In this document: positions 5,358 through 12,521 of the stretch, piece after piece
How the letters are laid out: every line of letters begins with the position of its first letter
How positions within the stretch are numbered: position 1 is the stretch's first letter
NCBI GenBank assembly: GCA_002428605.1
Contig: DIXH01000103.1
Location: forward strand, 1-14,727
Source: Clostridiaceae bacterium UBA6085
Lineage (GTDB): Bacteria > Bacillota > Clostridia > Clostridiales > Clostridiaceae
Reading direction: 5' to 3'
Length of the DNA: 14,727 nt
Translations under genes and position numbers: made by a program
The notes under the pieces: model-generated
Told to the model about the DNA's origin: nothing
Databases searched by the model: none
The model's input: only the letters and a program-made list of their open reading frames with translations

Positions 5358-6716
5358 CTATCTTGCCCACTCATGCAACAGGGTCCTCATTACCTGGAGT
5401 CCGTATGTCCTGTCTACTTCTTCCCTGTCCTCCTTGAGGATGAACACGTCGCCTCTGGGGTCCTTAAGTGAGATGGAGCTGCCAAGGACTACCCAAAGGG
5501 TCCTGAAGTGCACAGGTGAGATCATAAGGCGGTCCTCACCTTCACCGTCAGTGAAATACACAAGGAACGTGGACCTCAGGTTCTTCTCCTTTATGTACTC
5601 GAACACAGGAGAGAACCTGGTGCCTCCGCGTCTGTCAAGAAGTGGCCTGATATCCTTTATGCTCCTTATCATGTAGTCCCGCCTGACCTCGTTGTCGCAC
5701 TCGAGGACCCTTATGGGAGCATCGTGCTGCCTTGTAAGCATCAGCATCTCAGTCAGGAAGCCGTTCATGTCCTTGTCCGTGATGCTGCCTGAAATGTCCA
5801 ATGCAACTGTTATGTCCGGAGCAAAATCCCTTAATTCACCCTTCAGGTCCAGCCTTTCAGGCTGCCTCCTGTCAAGTCTTGCGACGGTCTTCCTTCTGCC
5901 CTTGGGGACTGTCCTTAAGGCACGCCTTACGCTGCTCTGCCAGTTTATCCTGCCCTTTCCACCGGTCTCGAGTATCTTAAGGATCTCTCCCGGAACGCCC
6001 TTGTCGCCGGCATGGGAAAGTATCGCCTTGATCGTCTCCCTTGACCTGTCTTCGTCCTCTGTTTCAGACTCGGCCCACCTGTCATGTGCGGTTTCGATGT
6101 CGATACCGTTCTCTTTCCTGAGGTCCAGAGCCTTCCTGTCCATCTTCATCATGGCTTCATGTATCGATTCAACATAGAACTCAAGGGTCTCATTTGTCCG
6201 AAGGTTTAGGTTGAACCTCACGTTGACGGAATTTATCCTTTCAGCAAAATGAGGGAGGTTCGTTATGTACTGGTTCACAGATATGTCCATACCAAGGCTT
6301 ATGGCAAGCTTCTGGTACTTGTTCTTAAGGGCCTTCTCCCTTGAATGGTGTTTAAGGATAATGTGGTAGATCTCATGCTTTATCATTGCCCTTGCCTCAA
6401 GCTCCTCGAGGAACAGGAAGCTTAAGGGGTTGAACATGAACACTACGCTGCCCTTCCTCATTACGCTCGCAGTGGGGTAGGTCAGTGTGAAGTCGATCTC
6501 CCTGATGGTCCTTGAGAGGAATAGGGCATAATAGTCCTCACCGCCAGTCACCATCCTGAATGACAGTTCATCCAGGTACCTCAGGAAATCCCTGCTGAAG
6601 CCCTTCCTCAGGCTTCCTGATTCCGTGAACTCCACCGCGTCGGAAAGAAGCTCCCTTCTCCTTACCGATATGGCATCCTTGTCCCTTAAGTCCTTGTGGA
6701 AGTTAAGATCTGCCAT
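5358..6716 (-). CDS. HExxH + vWA domain protein (DUF2201-like), partner of MoxR ATPase
   Basis: A 452-residue two-part protein. The N-terminal region contains IKHEIYHIILKHH (HExxH at 114-118, further His at 123-124) followed by LGMDISVNQYI (141-151), the arrangement of DUF2201 metallopeptidase-like domains. The C-terminal region from about 299 is a von Willebrand A fold with an intact metal-ion site: DISGS (307-311), Thr366 in GGTRFSP, and Asp390 in YFTDGEGE. Such proteins pair with MoxR-type AAA+ ATPases in chaperone- or metal-insertion-like systems. Whether the HExxH part is catalytic is unknown. The ATG at 6716 lies inside the end of the ATPase gene (14-nt overlap) and has little Shine-Dalgarno of its own, implying translational coupling. 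A linker at about 190-245 is rich in charged residues. Confidence 0.85.
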   Translation of the reverse strand: MADLNFHKDLRDKDAISVRRRELLSDAVEFTESGSLRKGFSRDFLRYLDELSFRMVTGGEDYYALFLSRTIREIDFTLTYPTASVMRKGSVVFMFNPLSFLFLEELEARAMIKHEIYHIILKHHSREKALKNKYQKLAISLGMDISVNQYITNLPHFAERINSVNVRFNLNLRTNETLEFYVESIHEAMMKMDRKALDLRKENGIDIETAHDRWAESETEDEDRSRETIKAILSHAGDKGVPGEILKILETGGKGRINWQSSVRRALRTVPKGRRKTVARLDRRQPERLDLKGELRDFAPDITVALDISGSITDKDMNGFLTEMLMLTRQHDAPIRVLECDNEVRRDYMIRSIKDIRPLLDRRGGTRFSPVFEYIKEKNLRSTFLVYFTDGEGEDRLMISPVHFRTLWVVLGSSISLKDPRGDVFILKEDREEVDRTYGLQVMRTLLHEWAR

Positions 6717-7779
6717 AGCACTGGAAGAAGCCTTCTATGAAGGTATCTGAATTCAGGAGGATAGGGTACACATCGCCGTAGTCAGCCCTTATCTCCTTCA
6801 TGACTGATATCCTCAGGTCCTTTGGCATCAGGTTCAGGACCTCGGAGTACCTGTCAGCGAAACCAGGTTCCATATGGTCCCTGAGGTAAAGTATCATGTT
6901 CTTCGCAAGGATGTAAAGCCTTGAATGGCTTGCCTGGGAGATCTCATCCTTTACGAATTGGCTCAGCACCTCCATCGAGAACAGGTCATCCGGCGATACG
7001 AGTGGATTCCTGTTATCCTCCATGAACGCCATGAAATCCTGTGCCACCTTCATCCCTACATTTCCCTTGACCACGTTGTATAGGGTCTTCTGGTCTATAT
7101 CACGCAGCTCTGCCACCTTGAGAGCCTGGGAAACCCTTTCCCAGCTTCTTGGTGTCGACCTGATGAATTCATCCTGCGGCTTGTAGTTCAGGTATTCCCT
7201 GAACTGGGATATGAACTGGATGACAAGAGGGTGTATCTCTCCTTCCTCCATACCCCACCTTATCCACTCCCTCGAGTCGGAATCCATGTTGAACCATACG
7301 AACCTGTCCTCCTGAGCCGGATCCATGTCAACGACCTGGTAGTCTGTCTCCGAGAAATCCTCCATCCTGCTGGAGGGATTCATCGCAGCTGCTACAACTA
7401 CCCTCTCGGAAAGCCTGTAACCGTTGATCTCCCTGTTAAGTATTAGGTTCATGAGCTCCTGCTGCACGGAGTGGTCGCACCTGTTGATCTCATCGATGAA
7501 AAGAAGTACTGAACCCTCGCTCTTCTCAAGATACTCATCGATCTCAGTCAGCTTGTGATGTGTGGCGTATCTGGTCCTTCCTCCCACTACCGTGGGAAGC
7601 CCGCCGATCTCCCCTTCCTTGAGGAGGTTCGCGTCAATGTTCACCAGGTACAGCCCCTTCTCCTCAGCATACTCCCTGATTAGGGATGTCTTTCCTATTC
7701 CGCTCTCCCCTATGATAAGAGGAACCGCACCTGAGAGGACCGCAAGGTCCAGAGCTTCAAGAGTCTCCCTGTAGTTCAT
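6703..7779 (-). CDS. MoxR-type AAA+ ATPase
   Basis: A 358-residue cytoplasmic AAA+ ATPase. Walker A is GESGIGKTS (24-32), Walker B LLFIDEINR (92-100), sensor 1 Asn134 in AAAMNPSS, a probable arginine finger at Arg159 (QEDRF), and sensor 2 in STPRSWERV (208-216). An insert with FSETDYQVVDMDP resembles the MoxR clade, whose members act with vWA proteins to remodel or mature client proteins. The C-terminal 140 residues are helical with no further domain I recognise. The start is ATG with AGGAGG 7 nt upstream. It begins 11 nt after the repeat-protein stop and overlaps the vWA gene by 14 nt, so stoichiometric co-expression is likely. Confidence 0.92.
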   Translation of the reverse strand: MNYRETLEALDLAVLSGAVPLIIGESGIGKTSLIREYAEEKGLYLVNIDANLLKEGEIGGLPTVVGGRTRYATHHKLTEIDEYLEKSEGSVLLFIDEINRCDHSVQQELMNLILNREINGYRLSERVVVAAAMNPSSRMEDFSETDYQVVDMDPAQEDRFVWFNMDSDSREWIRWGMEEGEIHPLVIQFISQFREYLNYKPQDEFIRSTPRSWERVSQALKVAELRDIDQKTLYNVVKGNVGMKVAQDFMAFMEDNRNPLVSPDDLFSMEVLSQFVKDEISQASHSRLYILAKNMILYLRDHMEPGFADRYSEVLNLMPKDLRISVMKEIRADYGDVYPILLNSDTFIEGFFQCYGRS

Positions 7780-7790
7780 GCCCTGTCCTC

Positions 7791-8507
7791 CTATCTCGAC
7801 AGCACGTAGTCGATAAGCTTCATCTTCGCAGACTTCGACCCGTGCTCGTTTATGAAATCGACCTTGTTCATGTCAAGGACCTGAAGCTCCATGAAGTCCC
7901 TGATATACCTTTCAGTGACATCGTCCCTTGAAAACACACCAGTGAGGACTTCCAGAAGGAAATCCATGTCCAGGCTGTCGTACAGGTACTTTGCGATCCT
8001 GATGTTCAGCCTGAGATATTCCCTCAGCTCCTCATCGTCATACCCCTTAATATAGGTTATGGCCTGCTCGCTGGCCTTAAGCGCTTCCTTCCTTGCCTCG
8101 AGACAAGGCTCCTTGATGTATTTAAGCGCGCTCCAGTAGTTCGCGACAGCAGCTGTCTGAACCTCGCATTCCGGGTCAGCAATGTACTGGATTGCATCGT
8201 AATCCCTTTTGACAGCTGCAAGCTTAAGCGCCAGGTCGGGCTTCCTTATGTACTGTATGGCCCAGCCCTTGTTCATAACAGCCGCCATCATGACCTCGTA
8301 CGATGGGTCCTTTATATGCTTCAGGCTGTTCCAGCCAGCCTTCACCGCAAGAAGCCTTACCTCCTCCGGAGCATCCTTGATATGCCTTATTGAGCCGGGA
8401 GTCTTCCTCACTGCCTCTCTCATGGTTTCAAGGCCCGGGTCCTTTATATGCCTGATCTCATTTCCGTTTTTCCTTACTTTCTCGATGTCTTCTGACTCGT
8501 CTTTCAT
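7791..8507 (-). CDS. Seven-unit 22-residue repeat protein (DUF4116-like solenoid), first gene of MoxR/vWA operon
   Basis: A 238-residue protein made mostly of tandem repeats of exactly 22 residues: 11-32, 33-54, 55-76, 77-98, 99-120, 121-142 and a diverged seventh at about 143-165. The consensus is V(K)xxxxxAI(Q/K)YI(K)DPxxEVxxAA, giving a helix-turn-helix solenoid like other DUF4116-type or HEAT-like repeats. Residues 166-238 are a non-repeat helical tail ending KMKLIDYVLSR. There is no signal peptide or membrane segment. Such solenoids usually bind proteins, so a client- or partner-recognition role for the MoxR/vWA machine is my inference. GAGGAG lies 6 nt before the ATG, and it leads the operon from its own promoter. 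Confidence 0.85.
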   Translation of the reverse strand: MKDESEDIEKVRKNGNEIRHIKDPGLETMREAVRKTPGSIRHIKDAPEEVRLLAVKAGWNSLKHIKDPSYEVMMAAVMNKGWAIQYIRKPDLALKLAAVKRDYDAIQYIADPECEVQTAAVANYWSALKYIKEPCLEARKEALKASEQAITYIKGYDDEELREYLRLNIRIAKYLYDSLDMDFLLEVLTGVFSRDDVTERYIRDFMELQVLDMNKVDFINEHGSKSAKMKLIDYVLSR

Positions 8508-8551
8508 GAACTGCTCCTCTTTAATTTCACCTTCATCGTGTTATCGAAACC

Positions 8552-8580
8552 ATTATATCAATTAATTGGATACAATTGAA
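8552..8580 (-). promoter_or_regulatory. Promoter of the repeat protein/MoxR/vWA/fructokinase operon
   Basis: On the minus strand, a weak -35 TTCAAT (8580-8575), a 17-bp spacer and a perfect TATAAT (8557-8552) lie about 45 nt before the first start codon. The weak -35 box leaves room for activation. Confidence 0.6.
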
Positions 8581-8582
8581 GT

Positions 8583-8604
8583 GATGCCGTGAAAAAACGG
8601 CATC
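8583..8604 (-). terminator. Stem-loop after the alarmone synthetase gene, possible weak terminator
   Basis: A perfect 8-bp stem GATGCCGT/ACGGCATC with a 6-nt loop lies 20 nt beyond the synthetase stop. On the minus strand no U-tract follows it, so termination may be inefficient and some transcripts could read into the repeat-protein operon. Confidence 0.45.
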
Positions 8605-8623
8605 GCTGCCGTCATTCCGATAG

Positions 8624-9415
8624 TCACTGCCTGTGCCTCTCAAGCTCCCTCTTCACATGCTCCTGAAGCTCGTTGAGCTCTGTGACTCCACCATACTCTA
8701 TCAGCTTGTTCAATGACACCTGGAACCTTGCTGCCTCCTGTGACCTGCCCATGGACATGAGAGACAGTATGTCGCTCATTATGGCGGATATCATCGCTGA
8801 CTTGACCTCGAAAAGCTTCTGGGCATCCTTGATCTCATCCTTGATGTCCATCATTACCTGGTCCAGCTGGTATGAGGACTCCGCTGCGGTCTTGAGCTTA
8901 CCCCGTATGTGTTCAGGAATGTGGGCCTTATACTTGTAGTTCAGGGAATGCTCGGTAACTGCCCAGAAGTTCATTGCAAGGGTCCTTATCTGTATCTCAG
9001 CAATGATCTCCGTGACCCCTCCAGCCATATTAACCGGATACTTTATCACGACATGGTAGCTCCTGTAGCCTGAAGGCTTCACATTGCTGATGTAGTCCTT
9101 CTCGTACATGATCTGCATGTCGCTTCGCTTCCTTATTATGTTCACCACAGTCTCTATGTCGTCGACGAACTGGCACATGATCCTTATGCCCGCTATGTCT
9201 TCCAGTTCGAACCTCAGCCTGTCGTGGGGGATGTTGAATTTGTTCGCCTTTTCGAGCATGGAGGATATCTCCTTCACCCTTCCTGTGATGAATTCGATGG
9301 GAGAATATTCATTCCGCCTCCTGTATTCGGTCCTTATCGACCTGAGCTTGACCTTAAGCTCTTCAACAGCCTGGTCGTATGGTATCAAAAAGGTCTTCCA
9401 ATCCGTTCCGGACAT
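8624..9415 (-). CDS. Small alarmone synthetase ((p)ppGpp synthetase, RelQ/YjbM-like)
   Basis: A 263-residue RelA/SpoT synthetase-domain protein that would transfer pyrophosphate from ATP to GDP or GTP to make (p)ppGpp. LEDIAGIRIMCQF (71-83) carries the conserved Asp73; KDYISNVKPSGYRSYH (106-121) is the nucleotide-binding G-loop region; EIQIRT (140-145) and WAVTEHSLNYK (151-161) complete the active site. No HD hydrolase domain or TGS/ACT regions are present. At 263 residues it is some 50 longer than the typical 210-residue Bacillus proteins, the extra length lying in the helical C-terminal part (about 190-263). The frame opens at a GTG (9424), but I prefer the ATG at 9415 because AGAGGTG ends 6 nt before it. 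It has its own promoter and is monocistronic or weakly linked to the MoxR operon. Confidence 0.9.
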   Translation of the reverse strand: MSGTDWKTFLIPYDQAVEELKVKLRSIRTEYRRRNEYSPIEFITGRVKEISSMLEKANKFNIPHDRLRFELEDIAGIRIMCQFVDDIETVVNIIRKRSDMQIMYEKDYISNVKPSGYRSYHVVIKYPVNMAGGVTEIIAEIQIRTLAMNFWAVTEHSLNYKYKAHIPEHIRGKLKTAAESSYQLDQVMMDIKDEIKDAQKLFEVKSAMISAIMSDILSLMSMGRSQEAARFQVSLNKLIEYGGVTELNELQEHVKRELERHRQ

Positions 9416-9461
9416 CCCAATCACCTCTTTACTTCCTGAGCTAACATCACTTGCTCATTCA

Positions 9462-9490
9462 ATTATAGCAAACTTTGACAACTGTTTTAA
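9462..9490 (-). promoter_or_regulatory. Promoter of the small alarmone synthetase gene
   Basis: On the minus strand, TTAAAA (9490-9485), a 17-bp spacer and TATAAT (9467-9462) lie about 45 nt before the start codon, immediately after the terminator of the upstream gene. Confidence 0.6.
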
Positions 9491-9500
9491 CATGCATGCA

Positions 9501-9554
9501 AAAAAAGACACTCCGGCAACCTGGAGCATAATGCTCCCGGTACCAGAGTGTCTT
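9501..9554 (-). terminator. Rho-independent terminator of the ArsR/sulfur-fusion operon
   Basis: Minus-strand reading gives a 9-bp outer stem (9546-9554 with 9505-9513), interrupted inner pairing and a GGAGC/GCTCC inner stem closing an ATAAT loop. T residues follow directly. It starts about 8 nt after the fusion gene stop. Confidence 0.88.
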
Positions 9555-9561
9555 GATAAGG

Positions 9562-12078
9562 CTATATGAACAGAGTTGCGTTTGAATCCTCGGATTCTGA
9601 GAGCATGTAGCCTACTCCTCCGAGCTTTATTCCGTCTATGAGCTCCTCTTCCTTGAGTCCGAGAAGATCCATGCTCATCTGGCATGCGACGACCTCAACT
9701 CCGCTGTCGATGGCTGACTTTATAAGGTCCTCCAGCGAGTGGACATTCTTGTCCTCCATGATCTTCCTGATCATCATCGGTCCGAGTCCGCCCATGTGCA
9801 TCTTCGAAAGGCCCAGCTTCTTGGAGCCCTTTGGCATCATCATTCCAAAGGCTTTCTCGACAAGTGTTTTCTTGACCGGTCCCGAGTTCTCTTTTCTAAG
9901 GATGTTTATTCCCCAGAAGGTGAAGAACATGGTCACCTTCTTGCCCATGGAAGCTGCTCCGTTGGCGATTATGAAGGATGCGATCGCCTTGTCCAGGTCT
10001 CCGGAGAAGATTATCATGGTCTTGTTGTCCTTGACCGGCTGCATTGCAGCATAGGATCCTGAACAGCCTATCTCCATGTCACTGTCATCTTCGTAAAGTC
10101 CCTTCCTGATGCTTGCCTTGATGAGTCCCTTGTCCTTCTTGACTGAGATCAGTTCGTTTCCGGTCCTCTTTGCCCAAGCCTTGATGTCCTCGTAAAAGCC
10201 CATGTCCGAGGCAGTTATGTCAAGCCTGTCACCCTTCTCCATGCTGTCTACGGAAGACTTCACCCTCATTAGAGGTCCAGGGCAGCAGAGTCCAGTGGCA
10301 TCAAGCTCAACGGTCTTTGAGATCCTGTCCGGTTCCTCAGTAATTACGCCGGGGGCACCGATCCCGGCTCCCTCAAAAGGGCCGGTCTTTCCTCCGCCAA
10401 CTCCGCCATCATTTCCATCCTTCTTTGAAGGCTTGAACTTTGCGAAGTTGATGAGCTTGTATCCTCCTGAGAGGTTCTTTGTCATATATCCGTGCTGGTT
10501 AAGTATCCTTGAAGCGATGTAGCCTCTAAGGCCAACCTGGCAGTAGATCCATATGAGCTTGTCCTTCGGAAGCTCCGACATCCTTTCCCTGAGGCTGTTG
10601 AGAGGAATATGTACCATGCCTTCAACGCTGCCGTTGTCGACCTCGATCTTATCCCTTACATCAAGAAGGATCATTGTTGCAGGATCGTAGTCAGCATTGA
10701 ACTCGTCGATGGTCCTGTTATCCGCAAGTCCCTCAAGTGTGTTCTGAGCGACAAATCCCATCATGTTCGCAGGTGACTTAGCTGAAAGGAATGGAGGTGC
10801 ATATGCAAGCTCAAGCTCTGCAAGGTCGTCTACCGTAGCTCCAAACTTTATTGCGGTCGCTATTACGTCTATCAGCTTGTCTACTCCGTCATAGCCTACT
10901 GCCTGTGCTCCAAGGACCTTCCTGTCCTCTGTGAATACAAGCTTCGCTGAAAGCTGGGTTGCTCCGGGATAGTATGTGGCATGGCTGTTCGGATGTATGA
11001 ATATGGCCTTTACAGGTATTCCTGCTCTCTTAGCGTTTCTTTCGTTCATTCCGGTAGCCGCTGCAGTCATATCAAAGACCTTGAGTATTGAGGTTCCCAT
11101 GGACCCTGGATACTTCCTGTCGATTCCGGCTATGTTGTCGGCAATGATCCTGCCCTGCCTGTTTGCAGGTCCTGCAAGAGGGATCGCTGTCCTTCCCTTT
11201 GTCATGAAGTCGACTATCTCTGCGGCATCTCCTGCTGCATATACGTTCTCGAAGTTTGTCCTCATGTGGTCGTCAGTGACAATGTGTCCCCTTGGCCCGA
11301 GAACTATTCCTGAATCCTTCAGGAAGCCGGTCTCAGGTTTAACACCTATCGCAGCTACCACGAAATCTCCGGTAAGAACTGTACCTGATGCAAGCCTTAC
11401 TGATATCTTGTTTCCTTCTTCAATGAACTCGCTTACTCCGTCTCCAAGGTGAAGCTCTACTCCCCTTGACTCCATCTCAGCCTCGGCAATCATGGAAAGC
11501 TCTGAATCAAACGGTGCAAGTATGTGAGGTACAGCCTCTACGAGGATAACATTGAGCCCTCTCTCCACCATGTTCTCAGCAGCCTCGACTCCTATGAAGC
11601 CTCCGCCGATGACTATTGCAGTTGCCTTGGTATTCTTGTCTACCTCTGCCTTGATTGCATCTGTATCAGGAATGTTCCTCAGTGAATATACCTTCTTCGA
11701 GTCTATTCCCTTGATAGGAGGTTTCATTGGTGATGCGCCTGGTGAAAGCACAAGGTAGTCATATGACTCCTCGTAGGTTCCCCTGTCCTTTGAATTGACA
11801 GTCACAGTCTTAGCAACGGGATCAACCTTTACGACCTCGCTGAATACCCTTACGTCAAGCTCGAACCTGTCCTTCATTGCCTGTGGCGTCTGAAGCAGGA
11901 GCTTGCTCCTGTCCTTTATGACCTCTCCGATATGGTATGGAAGTCCGCAGTTTGCAAAGGATATGAACTCATCCTTCTCAAACATCACTATCTCCATGTT
12001 CTCGTCAAGTCTTCTGAGCCTTGCCGCTACGGTTGCTCCACCTGCTACTCCACCTACGATTACTGTCTTTTTGCTCAT
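9562..12078 (-). CDS. Four-domain sulfur-handling fusion: CoA-disulfide reductase-like FAD enzyme + rhodanese + TusA + DsrE
   Basis: An 838-residue cytoplasmic protein. Residues 1-450 are a pyridine nucleotide-disulfide oxidoreductase: FAD motif GGVAGG (9-14), active Cys44 in FANCGLPYHIG (single-cysteine CoA-disulfide/persulfide reductase type), NAD(P)H motif GGGFIG (158-163) and AAGDAAE (281-287). Residues about 457-548 are a rhodanese with Cys513 in YCQVGLRGY. A Gly-rich linker follows. Residues about 588-660 are TusA-like with GLCCPGPLMRVK (Cys598/599). Residues about 686-838 are a DsrE-like domain with Cys799 in VACQMSMD. Together this suggests reduction of CoA or other persulfides/polysulfides and hand-over of sulfane sulfur along linked domains. 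Fusions of this order are known in anaerobes. It overlaps its ArsR regulator by ATGA and has GGAGGAG before the ATG. Confidence 0.93.
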   Translation of the reverse strand: MSKKTVIVGGVAGGATVAARLRRLDENMEIVMFEKDEFISFANCGLPYHIGEVIKDRSKLLLQTPQAMKDRFELDVRVFSEVVKVDPVAKTVTVNSKDRGTYEESYDYLVLSPGASPMKPPIKGIDSKKVYSLRNIPDTDAIKAEVDKNTKATAIVIGGGFIGVEAAENMVERGLNVILVEAVPHILAPFDSELSMIAEAEMESRGVELHLGDGVSEFIEEGNKISVRLASGTVLTGDFVVAAIGVKPETGFLKDSGIVLGPRGHIVTDDHMRTNFENVYAAGDAAEIVDFMTKGRTAIPLAGPANRQGRIIADNIAGIDRKYPGSMGTSILKVFDMTAAATGMNERNAKRAGIPVKAIFIHPNSHATYYPGATQLSAKLVFTEDRKVLGAQAVGYDGVDKLIDVIATAIKFGATVDDLAELELAYAPPFLSAKSPANMMGFVAQNTLEGLADNRTIDEFNADYDPATMILLDVRDKIEVDNGSVEGMVHIPLNSLRERMSELPKDKLIWIYCQVGLRGYIASRILNQHGYMTKNLSGGYKLINFAKFKPSKKDGNDGGVGGGKTGPFEGAGIGAPGVITEEPDRISKTVELDATGLCCPGPLMRVKSSVDSMEKGDRLDITASDMGFYEDIKAWAKRTGNELISVKKDKGLIKASIRKGLYEDDSDMEIGCSGSYAAMQPVKDNKTMIIFSGDLDKAIASFIIANGAASMGKKVTMFFTFWGINILRKENSGPVKKTLVEKAFGMMMPKGSKKLGLSKMHMGGLGPMMIRKIMEDKNVHSLEDLIKSAIDSGVEVVACQMSMDLLGLKEEELIDGIKLGGVGYMLSESEDSNATLFI

Positions 12079-12365
12079 TTCTTCTCCTCCAGATCAAGTA
12101 TTTTTATTATATCTCTGGCCGTCTCGCTTACGACCCTGTACGTTATTTCCGTGCCTTTCCTCTCGCCCTCGATTATCCCCGCGGCCTTGAGGCTTCTTAT
12201 GTGCTGAGATATGGTCGACTGCGGTATGTCCAGGCATTCCTGCATGAAGCTCACGTTGCACCCGTCCTCCCTTATAAGTCCCCTTGCTATGCAAAGCCTT
12301 ACAGGATGTCCGAGTACCCTCATTATCTCTGCCGGTCTTTCCAGCTGATCAAGGTTGTTGTCCAT
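12075..12365 (-). CDS. ArsR-family regulator of the sulfur fusion gene, likely sulfide/persulfide sensor
   Basis: A 96-residue ArsR/SmtB winged helix protein: AEIMRVLGHPVRLCIARGL (about 12-30), recognition helix IPQSTISQHIRSLKAAGII (about 47-65), wing EGERKGTEITYRVV. Cysteines C25, C36 and C44 are candidates for dithiol or polysulfide sensing as in SqrR/BigR/YgaV-type sensors, though their positions do not match the classical pair exactly, so the ligand is inferred from the target gene. I use the ATG at 12365, with GAGGGG just upstream, rather than the TTG at 12383, which lacks a ribosome site. The stop overlaps the fusion gene start by 4 nt (ATGA), showing coupled translation. A dyad overlaps its promoter. 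Confidence 0.87.
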   Translation of the reverse strand: MDNNLDQLERPAEIMRVLGHPVRLCIARGLIREDGCNVSFMQECLDIPQSTISQHIRSLKAAGIIEGERKGTEITYRVVSETARDIIKILDLEEKK

Positions 12366-12382
12366 ATATCCCCTCTCCCTCA

Positions 12383-12398
12383 ATTAGTACATTCTAAT
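12383..12398. promoter_or_regulatory. Dyad operator overlapping the -10 box, probably for the adjacent ArsR regulator
   Basis: ATTAG - tacatt - CTAAT is a perfect 5-bp inverted repeat with a 6-bp centre. It touches the -10 box and covers the transcription start. It shares the string TACATTC with the operator of the other ArsR operon at 1547-1570. Confidence 0.6.
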
Positions 12399-12425
12399 AT
12401 TACGTTTTTAAAATATATTTGTCAA
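12397..12425 (-). promoter_or_regulatory. SigA-type promoter of the ArsR/sulfur-fusion operon
   Basis: On the minus strand, a perfect TTGACA (12425-12420), a 17-bp spacer and TAATAT (12402-12397) lie about 32 nt before the regulator's start. Such a strong promoter is consistent with control by repression. Confidence 0.82.
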
Positions 12426-12436
12426 CAATTTAACGC

Positions 12437-12456
12437 GTAATTTTTTCACAAATTAC
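12437..12456. repeat. Perfect inverted repeat upstream of the ArsR/sulfur-fusion promoter
   Basis: GTAATTT and AAATTAC (7 bp each, 6-nt spacer) lie 12 bp upstream of the -35 box. It may be a second regulator site or a weak end signal for the short-chain dehydrogenase transcript; no U-tract follows. Confidence 0.4.
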
Positions 12457-12521
12457 ACCCTTCTTCTCAGGAAATTATTCAACAACCGTCCCCATATTTT
12501 GACATATCGGCAGAATCGGCA

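Noticed and set aside
5692..6177. Plus-strand open frame of 161 codons opposite the vWA gene
   Set aside because: It is fully antisense to a well-supported gene, shows no family motif, and its composition (Ser/Leu-rich) is that expected from the complement of this codon use.
7791..8507. Regular repetition suggestive of a repeat array
   Set aside because: The 66-bp period is in frame, diverged and encodes a 22-residue protein repeat; there are no identical repeats with unique spacers, so it is not CRISPR.
9462..9476. TTGTCA as -35 box of the alarmone synthetase promoter
   Set aside because: It is only 8 bp from the TATAAT box; the TTAAAA at 17-bp spacing fits better.
9455..9685. Minus-strand 76-codon frame overlapping the end of the fusion gene and its terminator
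   Set aside because: It runs through the terminator stem and overlaps a confident gene in another frame.
10976..11452. Plus-strand open frame of 158 codons opposite the sulfur fusion gene
   Set aside because: Antisense to conserved oxidoreductase motifs, with no recognisable product or ribosome binding site.
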